Shown here piece after piece: positions 29,082 through 39,481 of a DNA stretch of 64,000 nucleotides (positions within the stretch are counted from its first letter, which is position 1; the number at the start of each line of letters is the position of its first letter). This DNA comes from Rachicladosporium sp. CCFEE 5018 (Eukaryota > Ascomycota > Dothideomycetes > Cladosporiales > Cladosporiaceae), in NCBI GenBank assembly GCA_002077045.2, contig KZ111179.1, positions 188,925 through 252,924 of the forward strand, in the 5' to 3' direction. Position numbers and translations under genes: made by a program. The notes below the pieces were generated by a model. That model was not told the DNA's origin. It made no database searches and was given only the letters and a program-made list of their open reading frames with translations.

Positions 29082-29503
29082 AGTGTGGGGTGGCGAAATG
29101 AGATGCATGGGCGCGTATCGTTGATGCTATAGGACGTTGTGGGTTGATCGAGGCAAGAGGCGCACGCGACTGATGATCGCGGTCGATGAAAGCTTCGGAC
29201 CGTTCCGTCTGGACTGGAACTGAGAGACGATGAGTGATGAGGACTGCGCTCACGCGGAGGCGGAGATGCTGGTGTGCAGTGATCAGGAAGGACCGCAGTG
29301 ATGTACTAAGCGAGGATGACCTTCGTGAAGGTAATGAATATGATGACGGATGCGGCGAGGGAGCTGCGGACAGTCAAGATGCGTCCGGCTTGGAGAGAAC
29401 GATTTGAGAGACCAGGTCGGATGCGAGGTGCGCGTTAATACTGAAATGAATGTCGGAAAGGCCAGGCCGGCTTCTGTACCCTTTAAATTACCGCGGTATC
29501 GCC
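29082..29503. other. Intergenic, no feature recognised
   Basis: About 420 bp between the 3' ends of the small unknown gene and the MFS pseudogene (convergent). I see no gene, RNA or repeat here. Confidence 0.4.
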
Positions 29504-31260
29504 TCAACGACCCGCTGCTTGCACAGGTGTCATCTCGATCGCTCCCTCGCGCTCTCCTCCGAGATCATCGATTTTCTTTGCACCCTGAATTCCAAATTCT
29601 GTGTTCAGATTGTTACTCAGAGCAACCTCCTTCTCCAGAAACACCAGAAGTAGGCCAACGCCCGCGAATGCGATACCCACAAGCCACACCACACGCAATG
29701 CACCTGTGAAGACTTCTACAACCTCCTTCTGCAACGCAGGATCCGCAATGCTGTCCAAGAAAGCCGCAGTGGCATGCTGGTAAGCTTGTCCTCCTGTGAG
29801 TTTAGATGCTAGGACCTGATCGCTCAGCCCGCTCGCGAGCACAGCACACTGGTTGTTGAAAATCACGCTCGGTATCGTGACGCCCCAAATGCAACCGAAG
29901 TAGCGAGCGAAACTCCATACACCCGTAGAAGTGGCGACAACATTCTGGTCTAGTGGTGCTTGAACGGCAGGTAAGAGAATGCCTACCAGGACGCCAGAGC
30001 CACTAGCTGCGATGAGCTGAAAGAAAACCGAAGCAGCAGGATTGGACTTGGCATCAAGCAAGGAGAGCAAGCCAAAGGCGATGGTGAATACCGCGAAGCC
30101 GGCAATATGCAAGGGTATGTAGCGGCCCAATTTCGAGAGGAGGACGCCACCGACTAGTGCGAACACGAGGCCTCCAGCGAATGTGGGCAGCGTGTCAATG
30201 CCGGAATGCATAGCTGACTGGCGTTTGACTGACTGGAAGTAGATGGGGAGGAAGTAGTACGTCCTGTAGGTGACAATGGCATGGATGAACGTCAGGCCGA
30301 GCGCTACGGCAGAGGTGCGATTCGAGACCAGCATCTTTGGGAAAGAGGCTCCGGACACAGTCTCGGGGACCATTCGAATGCGGTGACCAGGGCTATGCCC
30401 AGAAACCCTAGCAGAAGCGGTACGATGATGCGGAAAGACTTCCACTCGTAGGCAGTGCCACCCCATGTCACGGCTATGAGTACTGAGATGAATGCGCCGA
30501 TGAAGATGAGGTTGCCAGAAAGATCGATGCGTCGGAAGCGTTGCCTCCAAGTAGTATCCTGCTTATAGTTGACCCGCAAGAACATGAAGAGAGCGAGAAA
30601 GGCGACGCTCCCGATGTTTAGGTTTAGGTAGAATACCCATCGCCATGTTGAGTTGTCTGTAATGATACCCCGCAAGAACGGGCCAAGGGTGGCGCCAATC
30701 GTGGCTCCAATCATGACCAGAGACATGTACTTGCCACGCTCACGCAGCGGCACGAGGTCCGTCACCACCGTCTCGATGAGGAGGTTAATTCCACCACCCC
30801 CAAGACCGTGGATAGTCCTTGCTGTGATCAACATCCCCATGGAAGAAGCACCGCCACTAAGGCCGCTACCAAACACGAACAAGGCCAGAGCGATGAGCAG
30901 CAGGTTCCGACGGCCGAATATGTTGGAGGCCTGTGCAAAGAGCGGCAGAGTGGCCACAGACGCCAGCAGGTATGCGTTCGGCACCCAGATGTAGCTGTTG
31001 CCACCACCGAGAGCTTCGGTAATTGCAGGTAAAGCCGATGTGATGATTGTGCCCTCGAGAGCTGAAAGCATACCCGTAATGCCGAGGGACGCAATGATAG
31101 CCCAGAAGCGCTATGTTTTCCGTGGAGCGTTGTCCTGCGTAGGAATCACCTTGGCGGGGCGGTCGGTTTCATCGCGCTGGTGATCTATGTCGAATGATTT
31201 GCGAGTGCTCAGTGCACCATGTTCTGTCCTTGCCTCCCTGTGACCTTGATCTATTGTCAT
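29504..31260 (-). pseudogene. MFS drug:H+ antiporter (14-TMS, DHA2 type), broken by a stop and a frameshift
   Basis: A major facilitator of the 14-TMS multidrug class. An in-frame ATG at 31260 opens a hydrophilic N-terminus of 49 codons that ends in TAG (31113-31111), immediately before RFWAIIASLGITGMLSALEG, which is TM1. The downstream frame then carries ASNIFGRRNLLL (motif A region), RTIHGLGGGGI (TM4) and GATIGATLGPFLRG (TM5). Near 30365-30375, after VTAFEW, the frame is lost and the rest (VPETVSGASFPKMLVSNRTSAV to the end) continues in another frame, as expected from a one-base deletion. No plausible intron explains either break. The intact length would be about 585 residues, normal for the family. 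Loss of function is likely unless both breaks are assembly errors. Confidence 0.8.
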
Positions 31261-31832
31261 TGCAGACGTTCTGGAGATTGGTCGCTAGCTTCTCGAAACG
31301 GGAAGCCGGAGGCTGTTTGATCATGAACGGAGGAATGGGAGTAGATTCTACAGAAAGGACTGCGTTCGTTGTACTTATGGTACAGAATGGGGTCATAGCC
31401 TTGCGGCAACTGAAGGTCATAGCTCTTGAGAGTGAGAATGATAAAGTATGAGTCTCATTGCCCAATGCGGTAGTGACGGTTTTGCCATCGCCGAAGTACT
31501 GTCCGGAGGTCTCTGCGCCCAAGACACTGAACGACCTGGAGCGTAGTCTCAGCCGAGACACAGGGAGACTATTGCAACATCCACTTCTGGGTTCCTTCTC
31601 GAAGACGCTCTTGGTCGAGTAAGTTTTACGAAGCAGTATCGATGTGAGCCTCCGTTCAGTGACAACTTCTTGGACCTCGGCACAAAGACAAGGCACGTCA
31701 ACTGAGCGCCTGTAGGAAGTGATACAACAACTCCATCACAAGATCCTGGAGGTTCGTAACATACCGAACGATGTGAGGCCGATGATCGTGAACTCACAAT
31801 AGCCGTACGCAAACCGTACACTGACCTTGATC
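31261..31832. other. Intergenic upstream of MFS pseudogene and oxidase copy B
   Basis: About 570 bp between divergent starts. A 175-codon minus frame (31169-31696) has an unnatural composition and overlaps the transporter N-terminus in another frame, so it is not called. It presumably contains the oxidase promoter. Confidence 0.4.
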
Positions 31833-33179
31833 ATGGCAAAACCTACGACATCGACTTCGGAATTGCCCCAACAAGACCAACCCTACGACATTCCAGACCC
31901 CGAAGCTCCCTCCGCTTACCAACGCGACATTTACTCCGCCTTTCGTAGACCGCTCTTCTCAACCAAACCCCTAGAATGGGAACGCCTCGCCAAAGCCAAA
32001 GTCCCCACAGCCAACTTCGGCTATGTTCAAGGCTCAGCTAGTAGCTGCAAGACCTACGCCGCCAACTTGAATGCCTTTGACAAGTACCGTCTTCGCCCTT
32101 CCATGCTCGTGAATGCCACGCAACGGGATTTGAGTGTCGAGTTGTTCGGGACGAAGTATGCGGGTCCGATCCTCGTCGCTCCTGTAGGAGTGCAGAAGAT
32201 CATGCACGCTGATGCTGAGACCGCTACCGCAAAGGCGTGCGAGAAGGTCGGCGTGCCTATGATCCTCTCCACTGCTGCGACGCGAACGATCGAGGAGGTC
32301 GCCACCGCCAATGGTGCTGGAGATCGATGGTATCAGCTCTACTGGCCCAAACCGCAGGAGGAAGCTATCACGGCGTCACTCCTCCGTCGTGCGAAAGCGA
32401 ATGGCTTTAAAGTGCTCGTAGTCACCCTCGACACATTTACCCTCGCCTGGCGGCCCGAAGATCTGGATAACTCGTACCTCCCGTTCCTATGGGGCGACGG
32501 CTGTCAGATCGGTCACTCTGATCCGGTCTTCCTGGCCAAGTACGAGGAGATGCAAAGGAACGACACTCGACCTTTGACCGAGAAGCTAGCGGAGGCCTGG
32601 GATCTGCTTAAACGTCCCGGCACGCCCTGGGGCGCTGCATGGCTCGTGGCTAATGCTTCGAAGATCAAGAAGTCGAGAGCCTGGCTCGATGTGATGAATA
32701 GCGGCACTTACCGGGAATGGGATCATCTGAGAACTCTGCAACGCCTCTGGGACGGTCCAATAGTACTCAAAGGCATCCAAACCGTCGCTGACGCTCACAA
32801 GGCGATTGATAACGGCATCGACGGTATCATCGTGTCCAACCACGGCGGCAGGCAACTCGACGGCGCCATAGCCTCTCTGGACGCCTTAGCAGAGATCGGC
32901 GCGGACGCCAAGGTCAAGGAGTCTGGTCTCACACTACTATTTGACAGCGGCATCCGGCAAGGAAGCGATGTGCTCAAAGCTCTTGCGCTGGGTGCGAAAG
33001 CTGTGCTGGTGGGAAGACCGTATATGTACGGTTTGGCGATTGGGGGACAGGCGGGGGTGGAGCATGTGCTCAAGTGTTTGTTAGCTGACACGGACAATTC
33101 TTTGGCCAACGCTGGAAAGAAGAGCGTCAAGGATCTCAGCAGGGATGATTTGCAGATCAGAAGGGACGCGAAATTGTAG
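31833..33179 (+). CDS. FMN-dependent alpha-hydroxy-acid oxidase, copy B (complete)
   Basis: Complete 448-residue FMN_dh-family enzyme. The start is the ATG at 31833; the TTG six bases earlier is not needed. The N-terminal segment (about 1-60) contains AYQRDIYSAFRRPLFSTKPLEWE, then the beta/alpha barrel with VAPVGVQKIMHADAE, LVVTLDTFTLAWRP (about 195-208), catalytic H337 and R340 in SNHGGRQLDG, and FDSGIRQGSDVLKALALGAKAVLVGRPYMYG for FMN phosphate. There is no heme domain, so it is not a cytochrome b2; the length and motifs fit lactate 2-monooxygenase-like fungal enzymes. Residues 294-305 (REWDHLRTLQRL) differ from copy A. Its 3' end faces RAD2 copy B, 91 nt away. Confidence 0.92.
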   Translation: MAKPTTSTSELPQQDQPYDIPDPEAPSAYQRDIYSAFRRPLFSTKPLEWERLAKAKVPTANFGYVQGSASSCKTYAANLNAFDKYRLRPSMLVNATQRDLSVELFGTKYAGPILVAPVGVQKIMHADAETATAKACEKVGVPMILSTAATRTIEEVATANGAGDRWYQLYWPKPQEEAITASLLRRAKANGFKVLVVTLDTFTLAWRPEDLDNSYLPFLWGDGCQIGHSDPVFLAKYEEMQRNDTRPLTEKLAEAWDLLKRPGTPWGAAWLVANASKIKKSRAWLDVMNSGTYREWDHLRTLQRLWDGPIVLKGIQTVADAHKAIDNGIDGIIVSNHGGRQLDGAIASLDALAEIGADAKVKESGLTLLFDSGIRQGSDVLKALALGAKAVLVGRPYMYGLAIGGQAGVEHVLKCLLADTDNSLANAGKKSVKDLSRDDLQIRRDAKL

Positions 33180-33270
33180 AAAGGTGGTAGCGCTGAGAGT
33201 GACTGCACGACATGGTGTATGAACAACATGTATGGTCTGGCCCGAAGCTGCGACCGTGTGTCCGCAAGCT

Positions 33271-36200
33271 TTACTCATCGCTCTCATCCTCCGTAGTCGC
33301 CTTTGACTTCTTCGCGCGTCCCTTTCCGCGTGGCTTAGATGCAACTTTGGCCTTCGCGGCACCTTTGCGCTTCGTGGGTCTCTCTGTTTGATCGAAATCA
33401 CTACCATCGCTCTCATTGCCAGTATCGGCGTGGCCGTCCGCGTCGTCGACAACTGCCCGACTCTCGTTTGCCGACTTCCGATTTCGAGCTTTGGTGGTCT
33501 TCGTCTTGTCGGCCGCTACGGCCTCGTCGGTGTTCCGCCCAATCCCCCCCGCCACGATTGCACCTTCACCCTCGCCTCTGCTTTGAGCTCGCTCAGCCAT
33601 CCTCCTCAACGCCCCGCCCATACGTGCACTCTTACCCTCCTGCGCCCTCTTCCGCGGCGCGAAACCCTCCTTGCTACTCCCACCAGCTACGCCGACTCCC
33701 ACTGCACCGCTGAAATATTTAGTAAGATTACTCTGCACGCCCTCCTCAGCGCGATTATTCATATCCCTAATGACCGGCACAAGCACCTCATCGGTCCTCT
33801 CCTGCGTCCAGCCAATCGTAGCCATCAGGAACTCCCGCAGAGCGTCGAGATCCGGAACGCCCCACTGGAAAGACTGGGAGGAGGAATCGACATCAGGGTC
33901 GCTGTAAGCTGACGCCACACGGGGATCCGGGAAAGAAGTGGGAAGCAAAAGTTTCTGCCCCTGCGACTTCCGAAACTTCCTCAGCAACGGCGAATCCGCA
34001 GACTTCTCCGGCGGATGCGGCGACTGTACAGCAGCCCACCAAGACGCAAAGTGCGAGAGCGTGTCGAATTCACCTATCAGTTCTAGTGCCGTCACGGGCC
34101 CAATACCAGGCAGCCCTTCAGTGTAATCACTCCCTAGTAGCTGCGCGATGGAGACGAGTCGATCGCGCGTGAGGGCGAATTCTTTCTCCAGGTCAGAGGA
34201 GAGGTAGCACTCGACGAATTTTCCCTGGTTGAAGAAGTTCTTGTAGATGCGCGTGCCGCCGAACAGGAAACAATCACTATCGTCCGTGACAATCCCGTCC
34301 ACCAAGCCCAGCCTGACGAGCTCAGCGCACTGTGCCTCGGCTTCCATTGGCGCGGTGATGTACGGCAGGCCGAAGAGTCGGAGCAGTGCCTGACACTCCG
34401 TGATCATGACGTGCGTCACTTCGTCGGCGTCTCGGCGATCTTTCTTCTGCTGATTGCGGAGTTGGCGCAACTCGGCTTCGTAGTCGGCGATGTTTTGCTG
34501 GGTGGTGGTGGGTTTGTTGTTTAGTTGGGAGGCGAAGCGGGCGTGTTCTTCAGCTTCGGCTGCGAGGCCGCGCAGGATCTCGACGTCTTCGGGGTCGGAG
34601 AAGGAGTCGTAGTTGTCTTCTTCGAGATCGGGGAGAGTGTCTTGGGTTGCGAGGGACGGGACTGCGAAGTTGTTCCGATGTGATGATGGAGGCGTGGCTT
34701 GCTTCGCGGGTGCAGCCATGTCTACGTCTTCGAAGTCTGCGGACGGGGATCGCGCAGGGGCTGCTGTCGTACTGTCTTCCATTGTCACATCTTCGAAGTC
34801 TTCAGATGGCGATCTCTTGTCCGCTTTTGGATAGACGTCGTTCAGCGGTACAAGTTGCGTAGTAGTCCCATTGACGCGAGACGAAGCCTTCTCTACAACT
34901 TGTGCTGCCTTGTCGCCTTCGCCATCACTTTCGCTCCATTCAATCTCCTCTTCGTTAGCCTCGTCATCGCCGACCATTCTTGGCGGAGCCTCGGGCTCGC
35001 CGGCCGAATCATTGCTCTTCGTGTGATCGTCGATCATCGCGCCAGCCGTCATTGTCGGAGTTGCTGAAATCCGCAACATGGATGCGGGAGCATCACCAGC
35101 TTCCTCTTCGTCGCTGTCCATCATCTCGAACGGCGCATGAGCTGCAGTCTTCGCCGCGACGACTCGAGCATTCACCTCCGCAGGCGCGGGCACCTGTGGT
35201 TCTGCGCGTAGATCTTCAGCCGCATCGTCCATAGTCTTAGCCTGGCGCTCTTCATCGTCCACACTTTCAGCAGGCCGTGGCGAGTTTGTAGCAGAGTTCA
35301 CAAGCTCCATCCCATCCGTAACAAGCGTCGGCGACTCCCCCCTCCCATGCATTCCAACCTCCTCTACCCCATCGATTTCAATAACCTCCGCCTTTTCCCC
35401 TTCCTCATCCTCCCCCTCCAAATCAATCACCTCCCTCGTCTCCCACCTCTTCAAAACACCCCTCCCCTTCCTCTCAAACTGAAATTGTCTCCCAAACTCC
35501 CTCGCTCTCTCCCGATCCTCAGCCTCCAGATCCTTCTGTGCAGCGATTCCGTTCTCCAGACTTCCCTCAAACCAAGGCGGCAACGGCTCGGCGGGCTTCA
35601 TCTCAACGTCGATGTCTTCGCCAGGCCGCACGAAGCCGCCTTTGGCTTCTTCCGTGCGGGCTTGCATTTTCTTAGCGCCGAGGAGGGAGGTGCCGAGATC
35701 GAGCTTTTCGAAGGGGAGCGGACCGCTGAAACCGGATTGCTTGGCTACTTTCTCCACTGCGTCTGGCTTTCGCGTCCTGACCGGGGACGAAGCATGCGGC
35801 AGCGTATTCTGATACCTCGGGCCTGGCCCCTCCGGCGTCTTCTCCCGTCTGCCCTTGCGGCTTTCAGCCAGTGCGGCTTGGAGATCTAGCGCCTCGTCGT
35901 CATCAGAACTACCACCATCGTCGCTTCGGGGGGCAGGGACGCCGAAAGATGTGACTTCGCGGCTGTCGGGTGCGACAGCGTGAGCGCGTTTGTTGAACAG
36001 GTTCGCTATGGCACGACCAGAGCCACGAGGCACAGCGTCTAGTGTTGGAGCGGGAGCTTGGTGGTAAGATGGCGGGGCGTCGGCCGGTCGATCTTTATTA
36101 GGGCTGTTGGATTCGTCTTGTTCGCCTGCCTCACCGCTCTCCTTTTGCAAAGACATGGCGATAGCGAGGTCCAGGTCCTCGTCCGCTGAGTCGTGATCCG

Positions 36201-37494
36201 AGCCCGCGAACAACTCGCTATCCTCATCAACCTCTGGCTCGGGAGAAGATGGCTGCTCAGCGACGAAGAGGGAGTCTGGGTCGTCTTGCGCGGTGATCCT
36301 TGGCTTCTTGCGCGCGGCCGACTTCCGTGACTTGTAGAATGCCTTCCGCTTTCGCGACAAATCGCTAGCTGGAACAGCAGCTGGACGGTTCTGCTTCGGC
36401 AATCGATTCAATCCCTCAACCGGCACGTCCTCGAAGTCCTCCTCGCTTTCACTCTCCTGCTTAGCGACGGGCTCAGGCTTATCCAAATCGATCGCCTTGT
36501 TCACAGTCGTGCCCTCATTACTGACAACCCCCAGCGCCCAGCCACCCTCCACTCCATCATTCTTGACAAGCACATACTCCCTCCCCTTCTCGCCCGCAAC
36601 CCTACCCTGACCACTATAAGCCGCATCATCACCACCATTGATATGCATCAATCTCTGCGTCAACTCATTCCGTTCCGTCACCCGCTCAATTTGGAACTTC
36701 GAAAACGCCATCCGATCCGGGAACATCGTATCCAGCTGCTCCTTCGAATGACCCATCCTCAATCGACTCCTCAGCCGCGCAGCATTCAAGATATTATACC
36801 GATCCGAAGCCGGCAGACTCGTAAAGAACGGCGACTCATAATCGATCTTACTGAAATCATACACATTGATATCCTCTCCTGCCTCAAACTGCCTGGCATA
36901 AGCCTGCAGCTCCTCCAAACTCAGGATCCGCATATCGTTCGGCCCACCCATCTCGTTCATAGACACATCCAAGTCGGGCAAATGATATGCGTCTTTCTTC
37001 CTGAACTTCCGATTCTGCTGCCGCTCTTGCTGTGTCATCTGTAGCTCGTCGACATACACCATTTCGCTCTCCGGCACGATAGCCTCCTCTTCCACAACCG
37101 GATGCCTCACCTCTTCCTTCCGTCTCATTTCCTCCTCCTCCGCACGCCGCTGCATTTGCACTGCCAACAACTTCCCCGCCGTACGTGCCGCATCATCGCG
37201 TCGGCCCTCACGTCTCTGCTTTCTTGCGCGGATGACACTCCGCTTCAGCGCGGGCGCGCCGCCATCGAAGACGAAGACGGGCTTGATGCCGAAGAACAGC
37301 AGCTTGCAGATCCGACGGAAGAAGCCTACCACGTGACTGTTGCGGAGGGCATTACCCTCTTTGTCGCGCACGGCTTTGAGGAACTGGTAGATCCAGATCG
37401 AGGCGTCTACGGCGAGGCGCTTGCGGTGGAGTGTCTCGAGTTTGGTGGGCCGGGCGCAGGGCTGGACGATGGACCAGAGGCCTGTGACACCCAT
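33271..37494 (-). CDS. RAD2: RAD2/XPG structure-specific endonuclease, copy B
   Basis: 1407 residues with all nuclease residues of copy A retained, including D30, D77, EAEAQC, TDDSD and GSDYTEGLPGIG. The UIM-like helices and the PIP-box-like QSNLTKYF at 1254-1261 are also unchanged. Divergence concentrates in the acidic spacer (scattered) and above all in the last 90 residues after RMAERAQSRGEGEG, where the copies align poorly but both remain rich in Lys/Arg clusters and acidic Ser runs. Two active-looking copies imply two functional RAD2 alleles or homeologs. The start MGVTGLWSIV is fixed by the open frame itself, which has no upstream extension. Confidence 0.97.
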   Translation of the reverse strand: MGVTGLWSIVQPCARPTKLETLHRKRLAVDASIWIYQFLKAVRDKEGNALRNSHVVGFFRRICKLLFFGIKPVFVFDGGAPALKRSVIRARKQRREGRRDDAARTAGKLLAVQMQRRAEEEEMRRKEEVRHPVVEEEAIVPESEMVYVDELQMTQQERQQNRKFRKKDAYHLPDLDVSMNEMGGPNDMRILSLEELQAYARQFEAGEDINVYDFSKIDYESPFFTSLPASDRYNILNAARLRSRLRMGHSKEQLDTMFPDRMAFSKFQIERVTERNELTQRLMHINGGDDAAYSGQGRVAGEKGREYVLVKNDGVEGGWALGVVSNEGTTVNKAIDLDKPEPVAKQESESEEDFEDVPVEGLNRLPKQNRPAAVPASDLSRKRKAFYKSRKSAARKKPRITAQDDPDSLFVAEQPSSPEPEVDEDSELFAGSDHDSADEDLDLAIAMSLQKESGEAGEQDESNSPNKDRPADAPPSYHQAPAPTLDAVPRGSGRAIANLFNKRAHAVAPDSREVTSFGVPAPRSDDGGSSDDDEALDLQAALAESRKGRREKTPEGPGPRYQNTLPHASSPVRTRKPDAVEKVAKQSGFSGPLPFEKLDLGTSLLGAKKMQARTEEAKGGFVRPGEDIDVEMKPAEPLPPWFEGSLENGIAAQKDLEAEDRERAREFGRQFQFERKGRGVLKRWETREVIDLEGEDEEGEKAEVIEIDGVEEVGMHGRGESPTLVTDGMELVNSATNSPRPAESVDDEERQAKTMDDAAEDLRAEPQVPAPAEVNARVVAAKTAAHAPFEMMDSDEEEAGDAPASMLRISATPTMTAGAMIDDHTKSNDSAGEPEAPPRMVGDDEANEEEIEWSESDGEGDKAAQVVEKASSRVNGTTTQLVPLNDVYPKADKRSPSEDFEDVTMEDSTTAAPARSPSADFEDVDMAAPAKQATPPSSHRNNFAVPSLATQDTLPDLEEDNYDSFSDPEDVEILRGLAAEAEEHARFASQLNNKPTTTQQNIADYEAELRQLRNQQKKDRRDADEVTHVMITECQALLRLFGLPYITAPMEAEAQCAELVRLGLVDGIVTDDSDCFLFGGTRIYKNFFNQGKFVECYLSSDLEKEFALTRDRLVSIAQLLGSDYTEGLPGIGPVTALELIGEFDTLSHFASWWAAVQSPHPPEKSADSPLLRKFRKSQGQKLLLPTSFPDPRVASAYSDPDVDSSSQSFQWGVPDLDALREFLMATIGWTQERTDEVLVPVIRDMNNRAEEGVQSNLTKYFSGAVGVGVAGGSSKEGFAPRKRAQEGKSARMGGALRRMAERAQSRGEGEGAIVAGGIGRNTDEAVAADKTKTTKARNRKSANESRAVVDDADGHADTGNESDGSDFDQTERPTKRKGAAKAKVASKPRGKGRAKKSKATTEDESDE

Positions 37495-37767
37495 CTTGGC
37501 CGATCCACCTCGAGGGACGCACGAAGGCAGAGTACAGGGTGCAGTCGGTTGCGAAATACAAATGACACTCTGGTTAAAAGTGAGATGTACCGCCGGAAGT
37601 ATGGTGACATCAGAACGACGCGGGAAGATCGCGCTGCCACGTGCGCGAGTAGATCTCGTTGCCGAACCCTGCGGCTCTTCGGTCTCAGTTTCCGAGAGCC
37701 GGTACCTTGAAGTTCTGCTTTGTGAAGCGCAGTAGAAGTGGCTTGAACTTGTTAGATCATCGCCAAT
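37495..37767. promoter_or_regulatory. Shared divergent promoter region RAD2 / CX9C gene, copy B
   Basis: 273 bp, the same length as in copy A. The CACGTG palindrome is at 37638-37643. No indels relative to copy A are visible. Confidence 0.45.
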
Positions 37768-38805
37768 ATGGGCTGGTTCTGGGATAGCAAGCCTGCTGCA
37801 AATGACGCCTATAGCAAGCTCGACCCAGCCCTCCGCGAGTACCTCGACAAAGAATCACCCATGAAGTACCAATCGACGCATGCTCCTTCGAAACCCGAGA
37901 CCTCTGGTCAGCCCTCCCATTCCTACCGTTCGCAACTGGGCTGGGACCAGCCCGGGCCCACCGCTACGACCCAAGCTCAAGTGCCCGACAATGCCACATC
38001 AAACCCCACCACTCCCTCCGTGCCCCCCGAATCCCTCTTTCCCGACGGCCGCTACGCCCACCTCTGGTCCACCTACCGCTCCCAGACCTCCATCGAATCC
38101 AGCGGCAAATCCGACCAAGACCGCATGAAAGACGTCCTAGACGCCTACTCCGATCGGCGGTCTGAGATAGGCCGCGCAGCCTTGCAGAACTGCGTCATGG
38201 AACAGATGGCTGAGAAGGACTGCTTCACAAACGGCTCCTGGATGAAACGCATGACCATGTGCAAAGAGGAGAATCGGAGTTTCATCAGGTGCTATGAGAT
38301 GCAGAGTAGGTTTTTGAAGGCGCTGGGGTACTTGAGTGTAGGTGGAAGGAGCGAGATGGATGAGGAGAGGGTGCAGATGCACGCTGATCGGCTGTATCAT
38401 GAGATGCTGGAAAGGGAGGAGATGGCTGAGACTGCGCGAAAGGAGGGGAGGGAGACGCCTGTGCTGCCGCCTTTGATCAGTGGGGAGGCTACGGTGAAAG
38501 CACTTGGGGAGGAAAGTGCGTTTGCGAAGGGGAGACGGGAGGCACAAGAGAAGAGTGTGCCGACTACACTGTCAAGCTTCTCGCCCGAGAAGCAGGCTGT
38601 GATCAAGAGGAGGTTGGAGGGGCTGAGCGACATGGAGAAGGAGCTGGAGCTGCAGCTTGTGGCTGCTGAGAGTCGGACGCAGAAGGAGTATGCGCAGGAG
38701 ATCCGCGTGGCTATGGAGGACGAGAGCAAGGCACGCAAGCTGAGGCGCGAGCAAGGGAAGGAGACGGTTGGCGATCGCGTAAAGAGGATGTGGGGGTGGG
38801 AATGA
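37768..38805 (+). CDS. Uncharacterised twin-CX9C (CHCH-like) protein, copy B
   Basis: 345 residues, the same length as copy A. The four cysteines keep their positions (142, 152, 165, 175). Amino-acid changes cluster in the Pro/Ser linker (33-85), for example TATTQAQVPDNATSNPTT in place of the copy A sequence. Residues 90-240 are identical by eye. This strong contrast supports a folded, constrained CX9C core joined to a free linker. Confidence 0.85.
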   Translation: MGWFWDSKPAANDAYSKLDPALREYLDKESPMKYQSTHAPSKPETSGQPSHSYRSQLGWDQPGPTATTQAQVPDNATSNPTTPSVPPESLFPDGRYAHLWSTYRSQTSIESSGKSDQDRMKDVLDAYSDRRSEIGRAALQNCVMEQMAEKDCFTNGSWMKRMTMCKEENRSFIRCYEMQSRFLKALGYLSVGGRSEMDEERVQMHADRLYHEMLEREEMAETARKEGRETPVLPPLISGEATVKALGEESAFAKGRREAQEKSVPTTLSSFSPEKQAVIKRRLEGLSDMEKELELQLVAAESRTQKEYAQEIRVAMEDESKARKLRREQGKETVGDRVKRMWGWE

Positions 38806-38932
38806 GGTACTGGACTTGCCAGAGCTATTCCACGATGAACGGCACCGAGGCGACTGCAAGCCCGCTGTCTCCGTCATCGAAAAATAGCGTCGGCTGCCTG
38901 CCCGATGCTCCGAATCGAAGCGAAGCAACGAA
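38803..38932. other. Invariant 130-bp element at the 3' end of the CX9C gene, copy B
   Basis: Base-for-base identical to 6649-6778, starting at the stop codon. Confidence 0.5.
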
Positions 38933-39481
38933 ATCAAGAAACGCTAGAGCACTGGAGCCAACTCTTGCAGCAGCATATCCACGACCTGCTTCAATGCGAT
39001 ATGCTAAGCGTCCGCAATGGCAGGACACGGCATGCAATTGTCTGGAAGCCAGTCGCAGCTAGACGGGTCTTATCGCGATGATCGCCAGCCACAATGCCCA
39101 CGAGATCGAGAATCCGACACGATGCGCGACGCAATTGGAGATCTGGTGCAGCATACAACGCTGCTATCATTGGGGAGCGTGTGCCGATATATGGCCGAAC
39201 GCGAAACATCATGCTGTGGCATCTGTACCTGCGTCGAAGAACAGCTTGAAGTCAGCAACTTCCCAAAGCAGGCGATGAGTTGACCAATTAGCGTGGAGCT
39301 AGCAACGTCACATCTCGACTTTGTAACCCGGAGCTATCTATTGCGGTGGCTGCAGCTCGCAGGACGACCATGCACATGTACATACCAATGCCTCGCTGAC
39401 ACATCTCGCCCTAGCGGCGAGCGCGTCACCAGTACTACATACGCATATCTCTCCCCTCTCTACCCCTCCTTTACCGTCAAG
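38933..39481. other. Intergenic region CX9C gene / SSADH, copy B
   Basis: No gene recognised. The upstream part aligns with copy A at about 5% difference. An open frame running into SSADH from 39293 is a chance extension absent from copy A. Confidence 0.5.

Noticed and set aside
30304..30550. An intron as explanation for the MFS frame change
   Set aside because: No donor and acceptor pair fits. Both frames are simply open over the region and the protein alignment needs only one missing base.
31169..31696. 175-codon minus-strand frame near the MFS gene
   Set aside because: It overlaps the transporter N-terminus in another frame and has no recognisable composition or domain.
39293..39481. 63-codon upstream extension of SSADH copy B
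   Set aside because: Copy A has no such extension, and the internal ATG gives a matching length and a presequence.
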